64,000 nucleotides of DNA. Source: Comamonas sp. GB3 AK4-5 (GTDB taxonomy: Bacteria; Pseudomonadota; Gammaproteobacteria; Burkholderiales; Burkholderiaceae_C). Position numbers and translations under genes: made by a program. Of this stretch, positions 1 to 8,735 are shown piece by piece (positions within the stretch are counted from its first letter, which is position 1; every line of letters begins with the position of its first letter). The DNA is taken from NCBI RefSeq assembly GCF_041320665.1, contig NZ_CP166730.1, forward strand, positions 1,550,001 to 1,614,000. The letters run 5' to 3'. The notes below the pieces were generated by a model. The model saw nothing but the letters and a program-made list of their open reading frames with translations, ran no database searches and was not told where the DNA came from.

Positions 1-974
1 AAGAGGGCGTCGATGCGCGACTGCAGCTGCAGGTTCTGTTCCAGGCCTATGGCATGGATTTTCTCGGGACTGTGGGTGGTCGAGGTGCCCAGGCGCAGTG
101 CCCATTCATAGTAGGCATCGCCTTCGGGGAGATGGTGGACGCCAGCGATATCGCTGGCCTTGGTCGCCGCCTGGCCCAAGGTGGCGATCTGGCGCTCCAG
201 CGCCGGATAGACCGAGGTCTGCACCAGTTTCAGTGCGCGTGCGTGCCAGTCTCCGGCGATGTTCTGTGTGCGCTCGGTGATCGAGGTCAGCAGTTTTTGT
301 TGGGCTGCCGGGGTCTTGCGAAAGTCCTGCAACTGGCCCAGTGCGGTTTGGCACACAAAACTCGGTGGCGCAATGCCCTGGCGGGCCTGGTCGGCGACAC
401 GGGCTGTCTCCTGGTCCAGCATAGTGGCCATGGTGGCCAGGCGGGCCAGATAGGCCTCGGCATCGGCCGCATCGCCGATCTGGTGCTGTGCGTCGAGAAA
501 CTCCGGAATGCGTGTCAGCGCACAGTCTTGCTGGTTGACCGGGTAGGGCATGGTGATGCCCTGGAAGCCGGCAGATGCGCGGCCCAGCGAAAAACCTGCG
601 CCCTGGGCTCCTAGTTCGATGGCATAGGCGACGGTGTCGTAACGAGTTTGGGCATGGCCGCTCAGTGTGGCGCGGGCGATGGTGCCAAGGCGGTTTGCCA
701 TGGACTGGCAGGCGCTTGCCCAGTTGGCATCACCTGTGGGAGACATGTCTTCCAGCCGCGACTTGAGTCCGGCGCGCTTGCCCTTGTCCAGGCCCAGGCT
801 GGTGGCATTGCTCGGTGCCAGCGACAGCACTTCCTCGGCGAAATCGTCCAGCAGCAGAGCAAAGCGTTGGTCTGCTGTGGTGGAGGTTTGTGCCTGCGCC
901 AGATCAGGAACTGCGCTGAGGGTGGTGGCAGAAATGGCTGCCAGAAGAAACTCTCGGCGGGAGTGGGGCTGCAT
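1..974 (-). CDS. DUF885 family secreted protein, C-terminus beyond the window
   Basis: The reading frame stays open to base 1, so only the first 324 residues are seen. The product begins with a twin-arginine motif (S-R-R-E-F-L, residues 5-10) and a hydrophobic stretch ending in A-Q-A-Q, which suggests Tat export to the periplasm. The body matches the alpha-helical DUF885 family (metallopeptidase-like proteins of poorly defined substrate): an N-terminal D-F-A-E-E segment followed by the H-L-P-E-G-D-A-Y-Y region near residue 280. The zinc-binding part would lie outside the window. Start chosen at 974 because AAGG lies 5 nt upstream; an in-frame ATG at 1010 has no ribosome binding site. The family is known; the substrate is not. 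Confidence 0.82.
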   Translation of the reverse strand, partial: MQPHSRREFLLAAISATTLSAVPDLAQAQTSTTADQRFALLLDDFAEEVLSLAPSNATSLGLDKGKRAGLKSRLEDMSPTGDANWASACQSMANRLGTIARATLSGHAQTRYDTVAYAIELGAQGAGFSLGRASAGFQGITMPYPVNQQDCALTRIPEFLDAQHQIGDAADAEAYLARLATMATMLDQETARVADQARQGIAPPSFVCQTALGQLQDFRKTPAAQQKLLTSITERTQNIAGDWHARALKLVQTSVYPALERQIATLGQAATKASDIAGVHHLPEGDAYYEWALRLGTSTTHSPEKIHAIGLEQNLQLQSRIDAL

Positions 975-1166
975 GTCGTCCTTGCGAGGTGGATGGAACG
1001 ACGCAGACATTAGTTGGCCGCGAGTTGGCGTGTCAACGACTGTTAGCCATGCTTACCGAGTCGACCTCGCTGCTGAAATGCAGGCACTTGGCGGACACAT
1101 GGAAGCATTTGCCACGCTGCATAGAGGGATGACGCAAGCGCTACGCACTGGTCTGGGAGCACGCAG

Positions 1167-1190
1167 CAAAAAGGCCTGCAAGCAGGCCTG
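1167..1190 (-). terminator. Rho-independent terminator of the Bug receptor gene
   Basis: AGGCCTGC (1172-1179) and GCAGGCCT (1182-1189) form an 8-bp stem. On the minus strand it is followed by a run of five T, 22 bases after the stop of the receptor gene. Confidence 0.75.
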
Positions 1191-1211
1191 AAGCGAGGAG
1201 TGCGGGGCGTA

Positions 1212-2210
1212 TCAATCCACCTTGATATTGGCCTGCTTGATCAGATGGGTCCAGCGATCGGTCTCGGTCTTCAAATGGGTGCGCAGTTGCTGGGGTGTGC
1301 TGCCCATGGCTTCGGCGCCAATGGATTCAAAGCGCTTCTTCACCTCGGGGTCCTTCATGGCTTCGTTCAGCGTCTTGCCCAGCTTTTCCACAATGGCGGC
1401 GGGTGTGCCGGCCGGCATAAAGGTGGCAAACCAGGGCGAGACCTCATAGCCCGGCACGCCGGCTTCGGCCACGGTGGGCACATCGGGCAGCGAAGGCGAG
1501 CGGGTCTTGGTGGTGATGGCCAGGGCGCGCAGCTTGCCCGACTGCAGATGCGGGCGGGCCGAGGTGATGCTGTCAAACATAAAGTCCACCTGGCCACCCA
1601 GCAGGTCGGTGATGGCGGGGCCGCTGCCGCGGTAGGGCACATGCAGCATGTTTACGCCGGTCATGGCGGTGAAGTTGGCGCCGGCCAAATGGATGGAGGT
1701 GCCGTTGCCGGCCGAGGCGTAGGTGAGCTTGCCCGGGTTGGCCTTGGCCTTGGCGATCACGTCCTTCACGTTTTTGACATCGGTCTGCTTGCTGCCGGCC
1801 ACCAGGATGTTGGGCACCACGGCCAGCAGGCTGACGGGCTCGAAATCCTTGATGGGGTCATAGGACAGCTTGCCGTACAGCGCGCCATTGGTGGCCATGC
1901 CGATGGAGGTGATCATCAAGGTGTAGCCGTCGGCTGGCTGTTTGGCCACATAGTCGGCACCGATGTTGCCGCCGGCGCCGGCCTTGTTCTCGATCACAAA
2001 GGGTTGGCCCAACTTGCGGCTGGCCACATCGCCCAGGGTGCGGGCAATGGCATCCATAGCGCCCCCTGGAGGGAAGGGCACCACCCATTTGATGGGGCGG
2101 CTGGGCCAGCTATCCGCCGGGTTCTGGGCAGAGTTTTGGGCTATGGCGGGCAGGGCGCAGCCCAGCAGGGCGGCGATGGTGAGTGCCTGGGTGGCGAAAC
2201 GACGTTGCAT
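1212..2210 (-). CDS. Bug-type tripartite tricarboxylate transporter substrate-binding protein
   Basis: A 332-residue periplasmic binding protein of the TctC/Bug family. It has an N-terminal signal peptide (R-R-F then a hydrophobic core, cleavage near A-I-A-Q at residue 25) and the family landmarks W-P-S-R-P-I, P-F-P-P-G-G, N-K-A-G-A-G-G-N-I-G and D-G-Y-T. These proteins bind carboxylates or aromatic acids; no TctA/TctB membrane genes are adjacent, which is common for this expanded family. It lies 114 bases downstream of the cycloisomerase-like gene on the same strand and probably forms one transcription unit with it, so the ligand may be that enzyme's substrate or a relative (inference). GGGAGA precedes the ATG by 8 nt. 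Confidence 0.9.
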   Translation of the reverse strand: MQRRFATQALTIAALLGCALPAIAQNSAQNPADSWPSRPIKWVVPFPPGGAMDAIARTLGDVASRKLGQPFVIENKAGAGGNIGADYVAKQPADGYTLMITSIGMATNGALYGKLSYDPIKDFEPVSLLAVVPNILVAGSKQTDVKNVKDVIAKAKANPGKLTYASAGNGTSIHLAGANFTAMTGVNMLHVPYRGSGPAITDLLGGQVDFMFDSITSARPHLQSGKLRALAITTKTRSPSLPDVPTVAEAGVPGYEVSPWFATFMPAGTPAAIVEKLGKTLNEAMKDPEVKKRFESIGAEAMGSTPQQLRTHLKTETDRWTHLIKQANIKVD

Positions 2211-2324
2211 GTTTTTTGTCTCCCTGAATCGGGTGTTGTGGGTGGTGAAAGTGCTGTGCCGGCCCAGGGGAGGGCCGCAGTGTAGGGGCGTGAAAGCTGG
2301 AACGCTGGAAAGGGGGAAGGCGTG

Positions 2325-3503
2325 CTAGCTGGTGCGGTGCGATCCCATGTCCACCTGCAGAGGCTGTTTGCCGGCGTTGGCGCGGTCAAAGCGCTGGAGC
2401 TGGCTGAGCGATACGGTCAGGCCATAGCCCGGGCCATCGGGCAGCTGCAGCGCAAAGTCGCGGATGGGCATTTGCGTCTCCACGATGTCGTCCACCAGCA
2501 GTTGGGGGCCGAACAGCTCGCAGCCATGGTGGGCACCGGGCAGGGTGGAAAACACATGGGCCGATGCGGCGCTGCCGATGGAGGTCTCCAGCATGGTGCC
2601 GCCATACCAGCCAATGTCGGCCGCCTCGGCCACGGCCGCCACCTTGCGGGTGCGCAGCAGGCCGCCATGCTTGGCCACCTTGAGTGAGAACACCTGGGCC
2701 GCCTGCTCGCGCGCCAGCAGCATGGCGTCTTGCGGGGTGCACACGGTCTCGTCGGCCATGATGAGTGCGCCCTGCAGTGTTTGCGTGAGCTGGCGCAGCG
2801 CCGGCACATTCCACTTGGCCACGGGCTGCTCGATCAGGGTCACGCCGGCTTCTATCAGCTGGGGCAGATAGCGGCGGGCCGTGTTGCCATCCCAGGCCTG
2901 GTTCACGTCCACGGTCAGCGTGGCGCTGGCGGGTAGGCCGCGCGCAATGCGGCTGACATGGGCCACATCGTCCTGTGGGGCGCGGGCGCCTATCTTCATC
3001 TTGAAGATGCGGTGGCGGCCTTGCTCCAGGCGCAGCTGGGCTTCCTGCAGGTCACGCTCCACATCGCCGCTGGCCAGGGTCCAGGCCAGGGGCAGGCTGT
3101 CGTGTACCTTGCCACCCAGCAGCTGCCAGGCGGGAATGTCCAGCGTGCGGGCCAGGGCGTCGATCAAGGCCATTTCCACCGCCGACTTGGCAAAGGCATT
3201 GCCCTTGCAGGCCAGGTCCATGCGTGTCAGCAACTGCTCGATATGGGCGGCTTTTTGGCCCACCACGGCCGGGGCCAGGTAATGCTGGATGGCATGGGCA
3301 ATGCTCTCTGGCGATTCCTCGTTCCACGATGGGCCGCCGATGGTGGCGGCCTCGCCAAAACCGGTGGCGCCGTTGCGCAGCCACAGCTGCACGATCACCG
3401 GGCTTTGGCGCTGGATGGCGCCAAAGGACAGCTTGTGGGGGCGGATGGTGGGAATGTCCAGAATGCGGGCGTCGATCCTGTCGATGGTGAAGGCTTCGTA
3501 CAT
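2325..3503 (-). CDS. Muconate cycloisomerase-like enolase-superfamily enzyme
   Basis: 392 residues, the usual length for muconate lactonizing enzymes. Visible catalytic features of the MLE subgroup are K-x-K at residues 168-170 (I-F-K-M-K-I-G), metal ligands D199 (D-V-N-Q-A-W), E225 (I-E-Q-P) and D251 (A-D-E), the opposite-face lysine K275 (S-L-K), and E306 in G-T-M-L-E-T-S-I-G. The family opens or closes lactones of cis,cis-muconate in the beta-ketoadipate pathway, but related members racemise or dehydrate other acids. With a Bug receptor downstream and a divergent LysR gene upstream, a role in aromatic or dicarboxylic acid catabolism is likely. The other cat genes are not in the window, so catB itself is not claimed. 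Confidence 0.85.
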   Translation of the reverse strand: MYEAFTIDRIDARILDIPTIRPHKLSFGAIQRQSPVIVQLWLRNGATGFGEAATIGGPSWNEESPESIAHAIQHYLAPAVVGQKAAHIEQLLTRMDLACKGNAFAKSAVEMALIDALARTLDIPAWQLLGGKVHDSLPLAWTLASGDVERDLQEAQLRLEQGRHRIFKMKIGARAPQDDVAHVSRIARGLPASATLTVDVNQAWDGNTARRYLPQLIEAGVTLIEQPVAKWNVPALRQLTQTLQGALIMADETVCTPQDAMLLAREQAAQVFSLKVAKHGGLLRTRKVAAVAEAADIGWYGGTMLETSIGSAASAHVFSTLPGAHHGCELFGPQLLVDDIVETQMPIRDFALQLPDGPGYGLTVSLSQLQRFDRANAGKQPLQVDMGSHRTS

Positions 3504-3600
3504 GCGGTCTTGTGCTGCGAAAAAGAGAGGGGCTGTTGGCTTGTAGCCAAGCTTAGGGCCGGGTTTGTCAGCGATCTATTGATTTATTTCGCTGCAAAGC

Positions 3601-3615
3601 TTCGATAATTTCGAA
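3601..3615. promoter_or_regulatory. Putative LysR-type operator
   Basis: TTCGA-TAATT-TCGAA is a perfect inverted repeat containing a T-N11-A core. It lies in the divergent promoter region between the cycloisomerase gene and the LysR gene, 33 bases before the latter. This matches the known binding pattern of LysR-type regulators; binding itself is inferred. Confidence 0.6.
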
Positions 3616-3647
3616 CAGTCGACCCCCTGTTTTCGGAGCCATAAACC

Positions 3648-4544
3648 ATGGAAATTCGCCAGCTGCGCTACTTTCTGGACATTGCCCAGACCGAGCACCT
3701 CACCACCTCGGCCAAGCAGCTGTATGTGACCCAGTCCACCCTGTCCCACGGGCTGCGCCAGATGGAGGAAGCCCTGGGCGTGCAGCTGTTCGACCGCGTG
3801 GGCCGGGGGCTGAAGCTGTCCCAGGCCGGCATGGTGTTCAAGGACTACGCCGCGCGGGCGCTGCAGGAGCTGGAGGCCGGGCGCATGGCCCTGGCCGACC
3901 TGGCCAGCCTGCAGGCCGGCCGCCTGACCGTGGGCGTGATCCCCACTTTTTTGCATACCGTGGTGCCGGCCGTGGTGGCCCAGTTCAATGCCCGCTATCC
4001 GCAAATCCATGTGGTGCTGCGCGAGCTGCTGGCGCCCGAGATCGAGTCCCTGCTGGTGGGGGGCGACCTGGACATGGGCATTGCCTTTCACCCGGCCGAG
4101 GCGGAGGGCATTGCCTCCGAGCCCTTGTTCGAGGAACGCATGCAGCTGGTGGTCCACCCCGAGCATCCGCTGGCCCAGGCCCACACCGTGGCGCTGCAGC
4201 AGCTCGATGGCGTGCCACTGGTGCAACTGTCGCGCCGCTTTGCCACCCGGCGCTTGCTGGAAAGCCATTGGCAGGCGGCCGGTGTGCGGCCGCTGGTGCG
4301 GGTGGAGATGGAGTCCGTGCACTCGCTGATCGAGGCCTGCCGCTGGGGCCCGCAACTGGCCAGCGTGGTGCCGGACCGCGCCGCCGCACAAAGCGGCCAT
4401 GGCCTGAAGGTGATTGCCATCGAGCCGCCGCTGCTGCGCATGGCCAGCTTGCTGTGGAACGGCCGCATCTCCCGCAGCCCGGCGGCCCAGACCTTTGCGC
4501 AGATGCTGGTGGCACAGCTGGCGCTGCCGTCCTCCAGCAATTGA
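3648..4544 (+). CDS. LysR family transcriptional regulator (CatR/CynR-like)
   Basis: 298 residues, the standard LysR length. The N-terminal winged helix-turn-helix is clear: R-Q-L-R-Y-F at residues 4-9, then S-A-K-Q-L-Y-V-T-Q-S-T-L-S-H, and F-D-R-V-G-R-G. A periplasmic-binding-like effector domain follows from about residue 90 (G-R-L-T-V-G-V). It is divergent from the cycloisomerase/Bug receptor genes with a palindromic T-N11-A site between them, so it most likely activates them in response to a pathway intermediate such as a muconate (inference from family behaviour and arrangement). Confidence 0.9.
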   Translation: MEIRQLRYFLDIAQTEHLTTSAKQLYVTQSTLSHGLRQMEEALGVQLFDRVGRGLKLSQAGMVFKDYAARALQELEAGRMALADLASLQAGRLTVGVIPTFLHTVVPAVVAQFNARYPQIHVVLRELLAPEIESLLVGGDLDMGIAFHPAEAEGIASEPLFEERMQLVVHPEHPLAQAHTVALQQLDGVPLVQLSRRFATRRLLESHWQAAGVRPLVRVEMESVHSLIEACRWGPQLASVVPDRAAAQSGHGLKVIAIEPPLLRMASLLWNGRISRSPAAQTFAQMLVAQLALPSSSN

Positions 4545-4669
4545 GGGTCAAAACAGCTTCTCGTGCAGGTCCATGGCGCATGAGAAGCTATCAAAAATGG
4601 AGTGAAGGCAGAGATTGGAGGGCGGCGTAAACCCCTGTTTCTGTTTCTTTACACGGTGTTTCTGAGTGT

Positions 4670-4689
4670 ATTGAGAATTATTCTCATAC
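4670..4689 (+). promoter_or_regulatory. Fur box upstream of the haem uptake operon
   Basis: The sequence around TGAGAA-TTA-TTCTCA (4672-4686) is a perfect palindrome resembling the Fur consensus, about 120 bases before the TonB receptor start. Fur with Fe(II) would repress the operon when iron is plentiful. It is the only such palindrome I noticed near this operon. Confidence 0.75.
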
Positions 4690-4804
4690 AATTGCAAGCT
4701 CTGCCAGCCACCGGAAGGCGATTGCCACAGGCCATGCCTGTGGCCACGTACCGAAAGCCAGCGCTCACCACGCTTGTTGATCTCTGTCGAGAGAGGGTTT
4801 CGGT

Positions 4805-7027
4805 ATGGCCATCGCTGCTGCCCAGTATTCCAGCACTTCCCGTGCGCTCCCCCTTCATCCCCTGGCGGCTGCCTGTCTGCTGCTGTGCACCTCCGTCGTG
4901 AGCAACACCGCCGGTGCCGCGGAAGGCCTGCTGCCCCAGACCACGGTGGTTGCACCGGCCCAGGCGGTCGATGTGCTGGACCCCGGCCAAACGCCTTATG
5001 CCACCGAGCAGCTGGACCGCGCCGAGATGGAGCGCCAGCAGGTGCTGGACATCCGCGATGCCACGCGTGAGATGGTGAATGTGGAAGTGCCGCGCCAGCC
5101 CGCGCGCGGCAGCGGTATTTCGGGCACCACGGGGCGCGAGGGCAATACCGGTTTTGAAATCCGTGGCCTGGGGGGCAATCGGGTGCAGACCTTGGTGGAC
5201 GGCATTCCACTGCCCGAGGCCGAAAGTTTTATGGGCAGCCACAGCTTTGGCCGTGACTATGTGGACCCGCTGACCCTGTCTGCCATCGAGGTGCACAAAG
5301 GCGTGTCCCCGGTATACATGCCCGCCGGTGGCATTGCCGGAGCGGTGAATATGCGCACGCTGATGCCCTCCGAGCTGCTGCAAAACGGCAAGACCTTGGC
5401 GGGGCGCGCCTTGCTGGGCTGGCGCAGTGAGAGCCGGGGACTCACTGCCGGCGCCGTGCTGGCAGGCAAGGCATCGGAGCAGTTGCAATGGCTTTTTGCA
5501 CTCAATGGCGACTGGAGCGACGAGACGGAAACCATGGGCACGGTGGGTGGCACCGGTCTGGCGCGCACCGAGGCCAATCCGCAAGACCAGCGCCGCCATT
5601 CGGCACTGGCCAAGCTGGTGTTCCAACCCCATGCCGGCCAAAGCCATGTGCTCACTGCCGAGCAGCGCAGCCAGACCACATGGGTCAACAACCTGCATGA
5701 CTTTGCCAACGGCAGCACCAAAAGCCACACCGACCGCAATGGCAGCACGCGCAATCGCGTCTCGCTCAAATCGGATTTCCGCCTGGACTCTGCTGCGGTC
5801 GATCTGCTCACCGGCTACCTGGCCTGGCAGGACAGCAGCTCCACCCAGCAGCTGAATGTAGACACCACCACCCAGGGGCTGCGCCTGCGCGAGCACAGCT
5901 ATGACGAGCGCATGCTGCAGGCCGGCTTGCAGGCGCGCAAGCAACTGGGCAAACATGCGCTGCATTACGGCCTGGACCTGAGCCGCATGGACAGCAAGCC
6001 CCAGAGCCTGTCCACCGACCGGGGCGTGACCACGGCCGTGCCCAAGGGCCCGGACACCCAGACCACGCGCTGGGGCGCTTTTGTGCAAGACACCGTGGAG
6101 CTGGGCCGGCTGACCCTGAAGCCCGGCCTGCGTTATGAGTCCGTGGATGTGCAGGCCGATGCCAGCAGCATCAATATGGGTGCCTCCGGCGCCACAGCCG
6201 TCTCCAAGCGCTTTGATGCCTGGTTGCCCCAGCTGGGCGCGCAGTGGCGCCTGGGAGGCGGCACGCAATTGTTTGCCAATTACGCGCGCGGCTTTCGTGC
6301 GCCTTCAGCGGGCGAGTTGAACAACTTCTTTGGCAACGTCACGCCCTACTACGGCTACTACATCCTGCCCAATCCCAACCTCAAGGCTGAAACCAGCAAC
6401 AACTTCGACCTGGGGCTGCGCGGGGCCGAAGGTTCCGTGCAATGGGAGGCCAATGCCTTCTATGGCCGATACCGCAACTTCATCGAGCGCTATGCCAATG
6501 CCGGCTCCATAGGCACTTCCCCCGTCATCACGCTGCAGCAATCACGCAACCAGGCACGCGCCACCATCAAGGGCATAGAGCTCAAGGCCAAGACCGAGCT
6601 CGGGCGCTCATGGGGTGGCGCCTGGCAGCTGCGCGGCGGCTATGGCTATACCAAGGGAACGGGCGAAGACGGTCAGGGGCTGGAAAGCATCTCGCCACAC
6701 CAGATCAAGCTGGGCCTGGGCCAGAAGGCCGCGCGCTGGAACTGGGAGCTGGCCGCCACGCACACGGCCACCAAAAAACAAGGCGATGTGCCCCAGAACA
6801 GCAGCGCGCTCTTTCTCACCCCCTCCTTCACCGTGCTGGACCTCACGGCACAGATGGCGCTGCGCAAAGGGCTGCGCCTCAATGTGGGCTTGTTCAATCT
6901 GACCGACCGCAAGTACTGGAACTGGGCCGATGTGCGCGGCGTGAGCGTGGCTTCCGAGCGTGCAGCCATCGATGCCTATAGCCAGCCCGGGCGCAATCTG
7001 CGTGTTTCGTTGGTGATGGACTTTTAA
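4805..7027 (+). CDS. TonB-dependent haem/haemoprotein outer-membrane receptor
   Basis: 740 residues: a signal peptide ending near A-G-A-A, a plug domain (F-E-I-R-G-L-G-G-N-R-V, L-V-D-G-I-P), and a 22-strand-type barrel ending in V-S-L-V-M-D-F with the terminal Phe usual for outer-membrane proteins. The haem-receptor signature is present as F-R-A-P followed by N-P-N-L. It transports haem across the outer membrane using TonB energy. First gene of the hmu-like cluster and preceded by a Fur box, so iron-repressed. The loop between F-R-A-P and N-P-N-L has no histidine, where HemR/HasR-type receptors place a haem ligand; instead it carries the tyrosine cluster Y-Y-G-Y-Y. Exact ligand (haem, haemoglobin) is unproven. 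Confidence 0.88.
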   Translation: MAIAAAQYSSTSRALPLHPLAAACLLLCTSVVSNTAGAAEGLLPQTTVVAPAQAVDVLDPGQTPYATEQLDRAEMERQQVLDIRDATREMVNVEVPRQPARGSGISGTTGREGNTGFEIRGLGGNRVQTLVDGIPLPEAESFMGSHSFGRDYVDPLTLSAIEVHKGVSPVYMPAGGIAGAVNMRTLMPSELLQNGKTLAGRALLGWRSESRGLTAGAVLAGKASEQLQWLFALNGDWSDETETMGTVGGTGLARTEANPQDQRRHSALAKLVFQPHAGQSHVLTAEQRSQTTWVNNLHDFANGSTKSHTDRNGSTRNRVSLKSDFRLDSAAVDLLTGYLAWQDSSSTQQLNVDTTTQGLRLREHSYDERMLQAGLQARKQLGKHALHYGLDLSRMDSKPQSLSTDRGVTTAVPKGPDTQTTRWGAFVQDTVELGRLTLKPGLRYESVDVQADASSINMGASGATAVSKRFDAWLPQLGAQWRLGGGTQLFANYARGFRAPSAGELNNFFGNVTPYYGYYILPNPNLKAETSNNFDLGLRGAEGSVQWEANAFYGRYRNFIERYANAGSIGTSPVITLQQSRNQARATIKGIELKAKTELGRSWGGAWQLRGGYGYTKGTGEDGQGLESISPHQIKLGLGQKAARWNWELAATHTATKKQGDVPQNSSALFLTPSFTVLDLTAQMALRKGLRLNVGLFNLTDRKYWNWADVRGVSVASERAAIDAYSQPGRNLRVSLVMDF

Positions 7028-7097
7028 AACCATAGCAGACAGTGGCCGCGCATCCAGCGCTGGCAGCGTTTTCATTTCTGAGCCACAGGAGTCCCCC

Positions 7098-7556
7098 ATG
7101 CCCCACGACGTCACACCACACCCACAGGCCGAGAGCCACCCCGCCAACCAGGACGAGGAATACCTGCTGTCCGAGCCAGAAGCCGTGCTGGCCGCCACGC
7201 TGGCGCTGATGACGGGCTTTGCCCACGGCTGCTGTCCGGCCCACAAAGGGCCCATGGCCGCCAAGGTGGCCGACCAGTTGGGCGCCCTGGTGCACAGCCT
7301 GCAGGGGCCCAAGCTGTCCTGCGATATGCAGGCCCTGCTGCTGCGTCTGCGCACGCGCTGGATGGCCTGTGCTGCCCACTACACCGCCCACTACGCCGCA
7401 GATTACGCCGAGCAGCATATGGACAGCCTGCGCCGCCAGCTGCACAGCCAGGCCGAGGCCGCCACCACTGCGGCCCTGGCGCCCAGGCCCGATCACCCCG
7501 CCGCCACCCATACCCCCGAAGTGCTTTGGCACGCCCCCCTGGAGACTTTGCAATGA
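7098..7556 (+). CDS. Unknown helical Cys-containing protein in the haem operon
   Basis: 152 residues, no signal peptide, no family recognised. The centre (residues 25-115) looks helical with cysteines at H-G-C-C-P-A-H, L-S-C-D and M-A-C-A, plus several histidines (A-A-H-Y-T-A-H-Y), so haem or metal contact is possible but not shown. It sits between the receptor and hmuS and overlaps hmuS by ATGA (7553-7556), implying translational coupling and a shared function in haem uptake or handling. Coding is supported by the SD-like AGGAG 9 nt upstream, the overlap and the codon pattern. Confidence 0.7.
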   Translation: MPHDVTPHPQAESHPANQDEEYLLSEPEAVLAATLALMTGFAHGCCPAHKGPMAAKVADQLGALVHSLQGPKLSCDMQALLLRLRTRWMACAAHYTAHYAADYAEQHMDSLRRQLHSQAEAATTAALAPRPDHPAATHTPEVLWHAPLETLQ

Positions 7557-8644
7557 ACACCGCCACCATGGACCGCCAGACCCTCTCCACCTTCAGCGAT
7601 GCCGCCGCCGTGCGCGCCGCCTTTGCCAGCCAGCGTGCCGCAGGCCGACGCGCCAAGGATGCGGCCCAGGCCATAGGCCTGAGCGAAGGCGCCGTGGTTC
7701 AGTCCCACACCGGTACACATGATCAGTCGCTGCAGGCCACGCCCTTGCGCGGCGGGCAGTGGCTGGCCGTTTTGCAGGCCCTGGAAGCCTGTGGCCCGGT
7801 GATGGCGCTCACCCGCAACGAAACCGTGGTGCATGAGAAAGACGGCATCTACCGCAATCTGACGCAGCAAGGCCCCATAGGCCTGTGCGTGAATCCCGAC
7901 ATCGACCTGCGCCTGTTCTTTATGCACTGGCATGCCGGCTATGCCGTTGTCGAGCCCGGTCGCGGCGGCAGCACCGCCCACAGCCTGCAGTTTTTTGACG
8001 CAGCCGGTGTGGCCGTGCACAAGGTCTATGCCCGCCCCGCCACCGACCTGGCGGCCTGGCAGGCCCTGGTGGCGCACTTTGCCGATGTGGGGGGCGAGCA
8101 TGGTTTCAAGCCCGCTGCACCCCAGCCCGCCGTGGCGCCCGATGCCAGCATCGACGCGGCCGGCCTGCGCAGCGCCTGGGCCGCCATGCAGGACACGCAC
8201 GAATTCTTCGGCCTGCTGAAAAAGTTTGGCTGCGAGCGCCAGCAAAGCTTCCGACTGACCCAGGGCGAGTTCTGCCAGCCCCTGGCCACCACGGTGGTGA
8301 CCGCGCTGCTGCAGCGTGCGGCGGAGGCGGCCACGCCCATCATGGTGTTTGCCGGCAGCAAGGGCTGCATACAGATTCACTCCGGCCCTGTGCAGCGCAT
8401 CGTGCCCATGGACACCCCGGGCGCCCAGTGGATCAATGTGCTGGACCCCGGCTTCAATCTGCACCTGCGCACGGATCGCGTGCGCAGCGTCTGGCTGGTG
8501 CGCAAGCCCACGGCCGATGGTGTGGTGACCTCGGTGGAGGTGTTTGACGACACGGGCGAGGTGGTGGCCATGTTCTTTGGCGTGCGCAAACCCGGCCAGC
8601 CCGAGCTGCCGCAGTGGCGCGATTTGGCTGAGAGCTTGCAATGA
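7553..8644 (+). CDS. hmuS: Haemin-degrading/trafficking factor HmuS (HemS/ChuS family)
   Basis: 363 residues with the two tandem HemS/ChuX-like domains expected (about residues 15-175 and 190-350). Recognisable stretches are V-M-A-L-T-R-N-E in the first half, and I-M-V-F-A-G-S-K-G-C-I-Q-I-H-S-G-P and W-I-N-V-L-D-P-G-F-N-L-H in the second. The family binds haem in the cytoplasm and in some species breaks it down or passes it to haem oxygenase. Start set at the ATG overlapping the previous stop. It precedes hmuTUV in the same direction, the arrangement seen in many proteobacterial haem loci. Confidence 0.9.
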   Translation: MNTATMDRQTLSTFSDAAAVRAAFASQRAAGRRAKDAAQAIGLSEGAVVQSHTGTHDQSLQATPLRGGQWLAVLQALEACGPVMALTRNETVVHEKDGIYRNLTQQGPIGLCVNPDIDLRLFFMHWHAGYAVVEPGRGGSTAHSLQFFDAAGVAVHKVYARPATDLAAWQALVAHFADVGGEHGFKPAAPQPAVAPDASIDAAGLRSAWAAMQDTHEFFGLLKKFGCERQQSFRLTQGEFCQPLATTVVTALLQRAAEAATPIMVFAGSKGCIQIHSGPVQRIVPMDTPGAQWINVLDPGFNLHLRTDRVRSVWLVRKPTADGVVTSVEVFDDTGEVVAMFFGVRKPGQPELPQWRDLAESLQ

Positions 8645-8660
8645 AGCGCCCCCAGGTTTT

Positions 8661-8701
8661 TCTCCCTCGCCCCTTGGGGGGAGAGGGCAGGGGTGAGGGG
8701 G
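8661..8701. repeat. Short intergenic inverted repeat (CTCCC...GGGAG type)
   Basis: TCTCCCTCGCCCCTTGG runs into its near-complement GGGGGAGAGGG and is followed by CAGGGGTGAGGGG. Similar copies lie at 50089-50128 and 51017-51050. This one sits between hmuS and hmuT inside the operon, where its hairpin could affect transcript stability or read-through. Confidence 0.6.
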
Positions 8702-8735
8702 CGGCCCGCACGGCGCAGCGTCATGGAATAGGGAG

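Noticed and set aside
4602..4901. A 99-codon open frame ahead of the TonB receptor, considered as HemP.
   Set aside because: HemP is about 60 residues with a different pattern, and this frame runs over the Fur box and receptor start.
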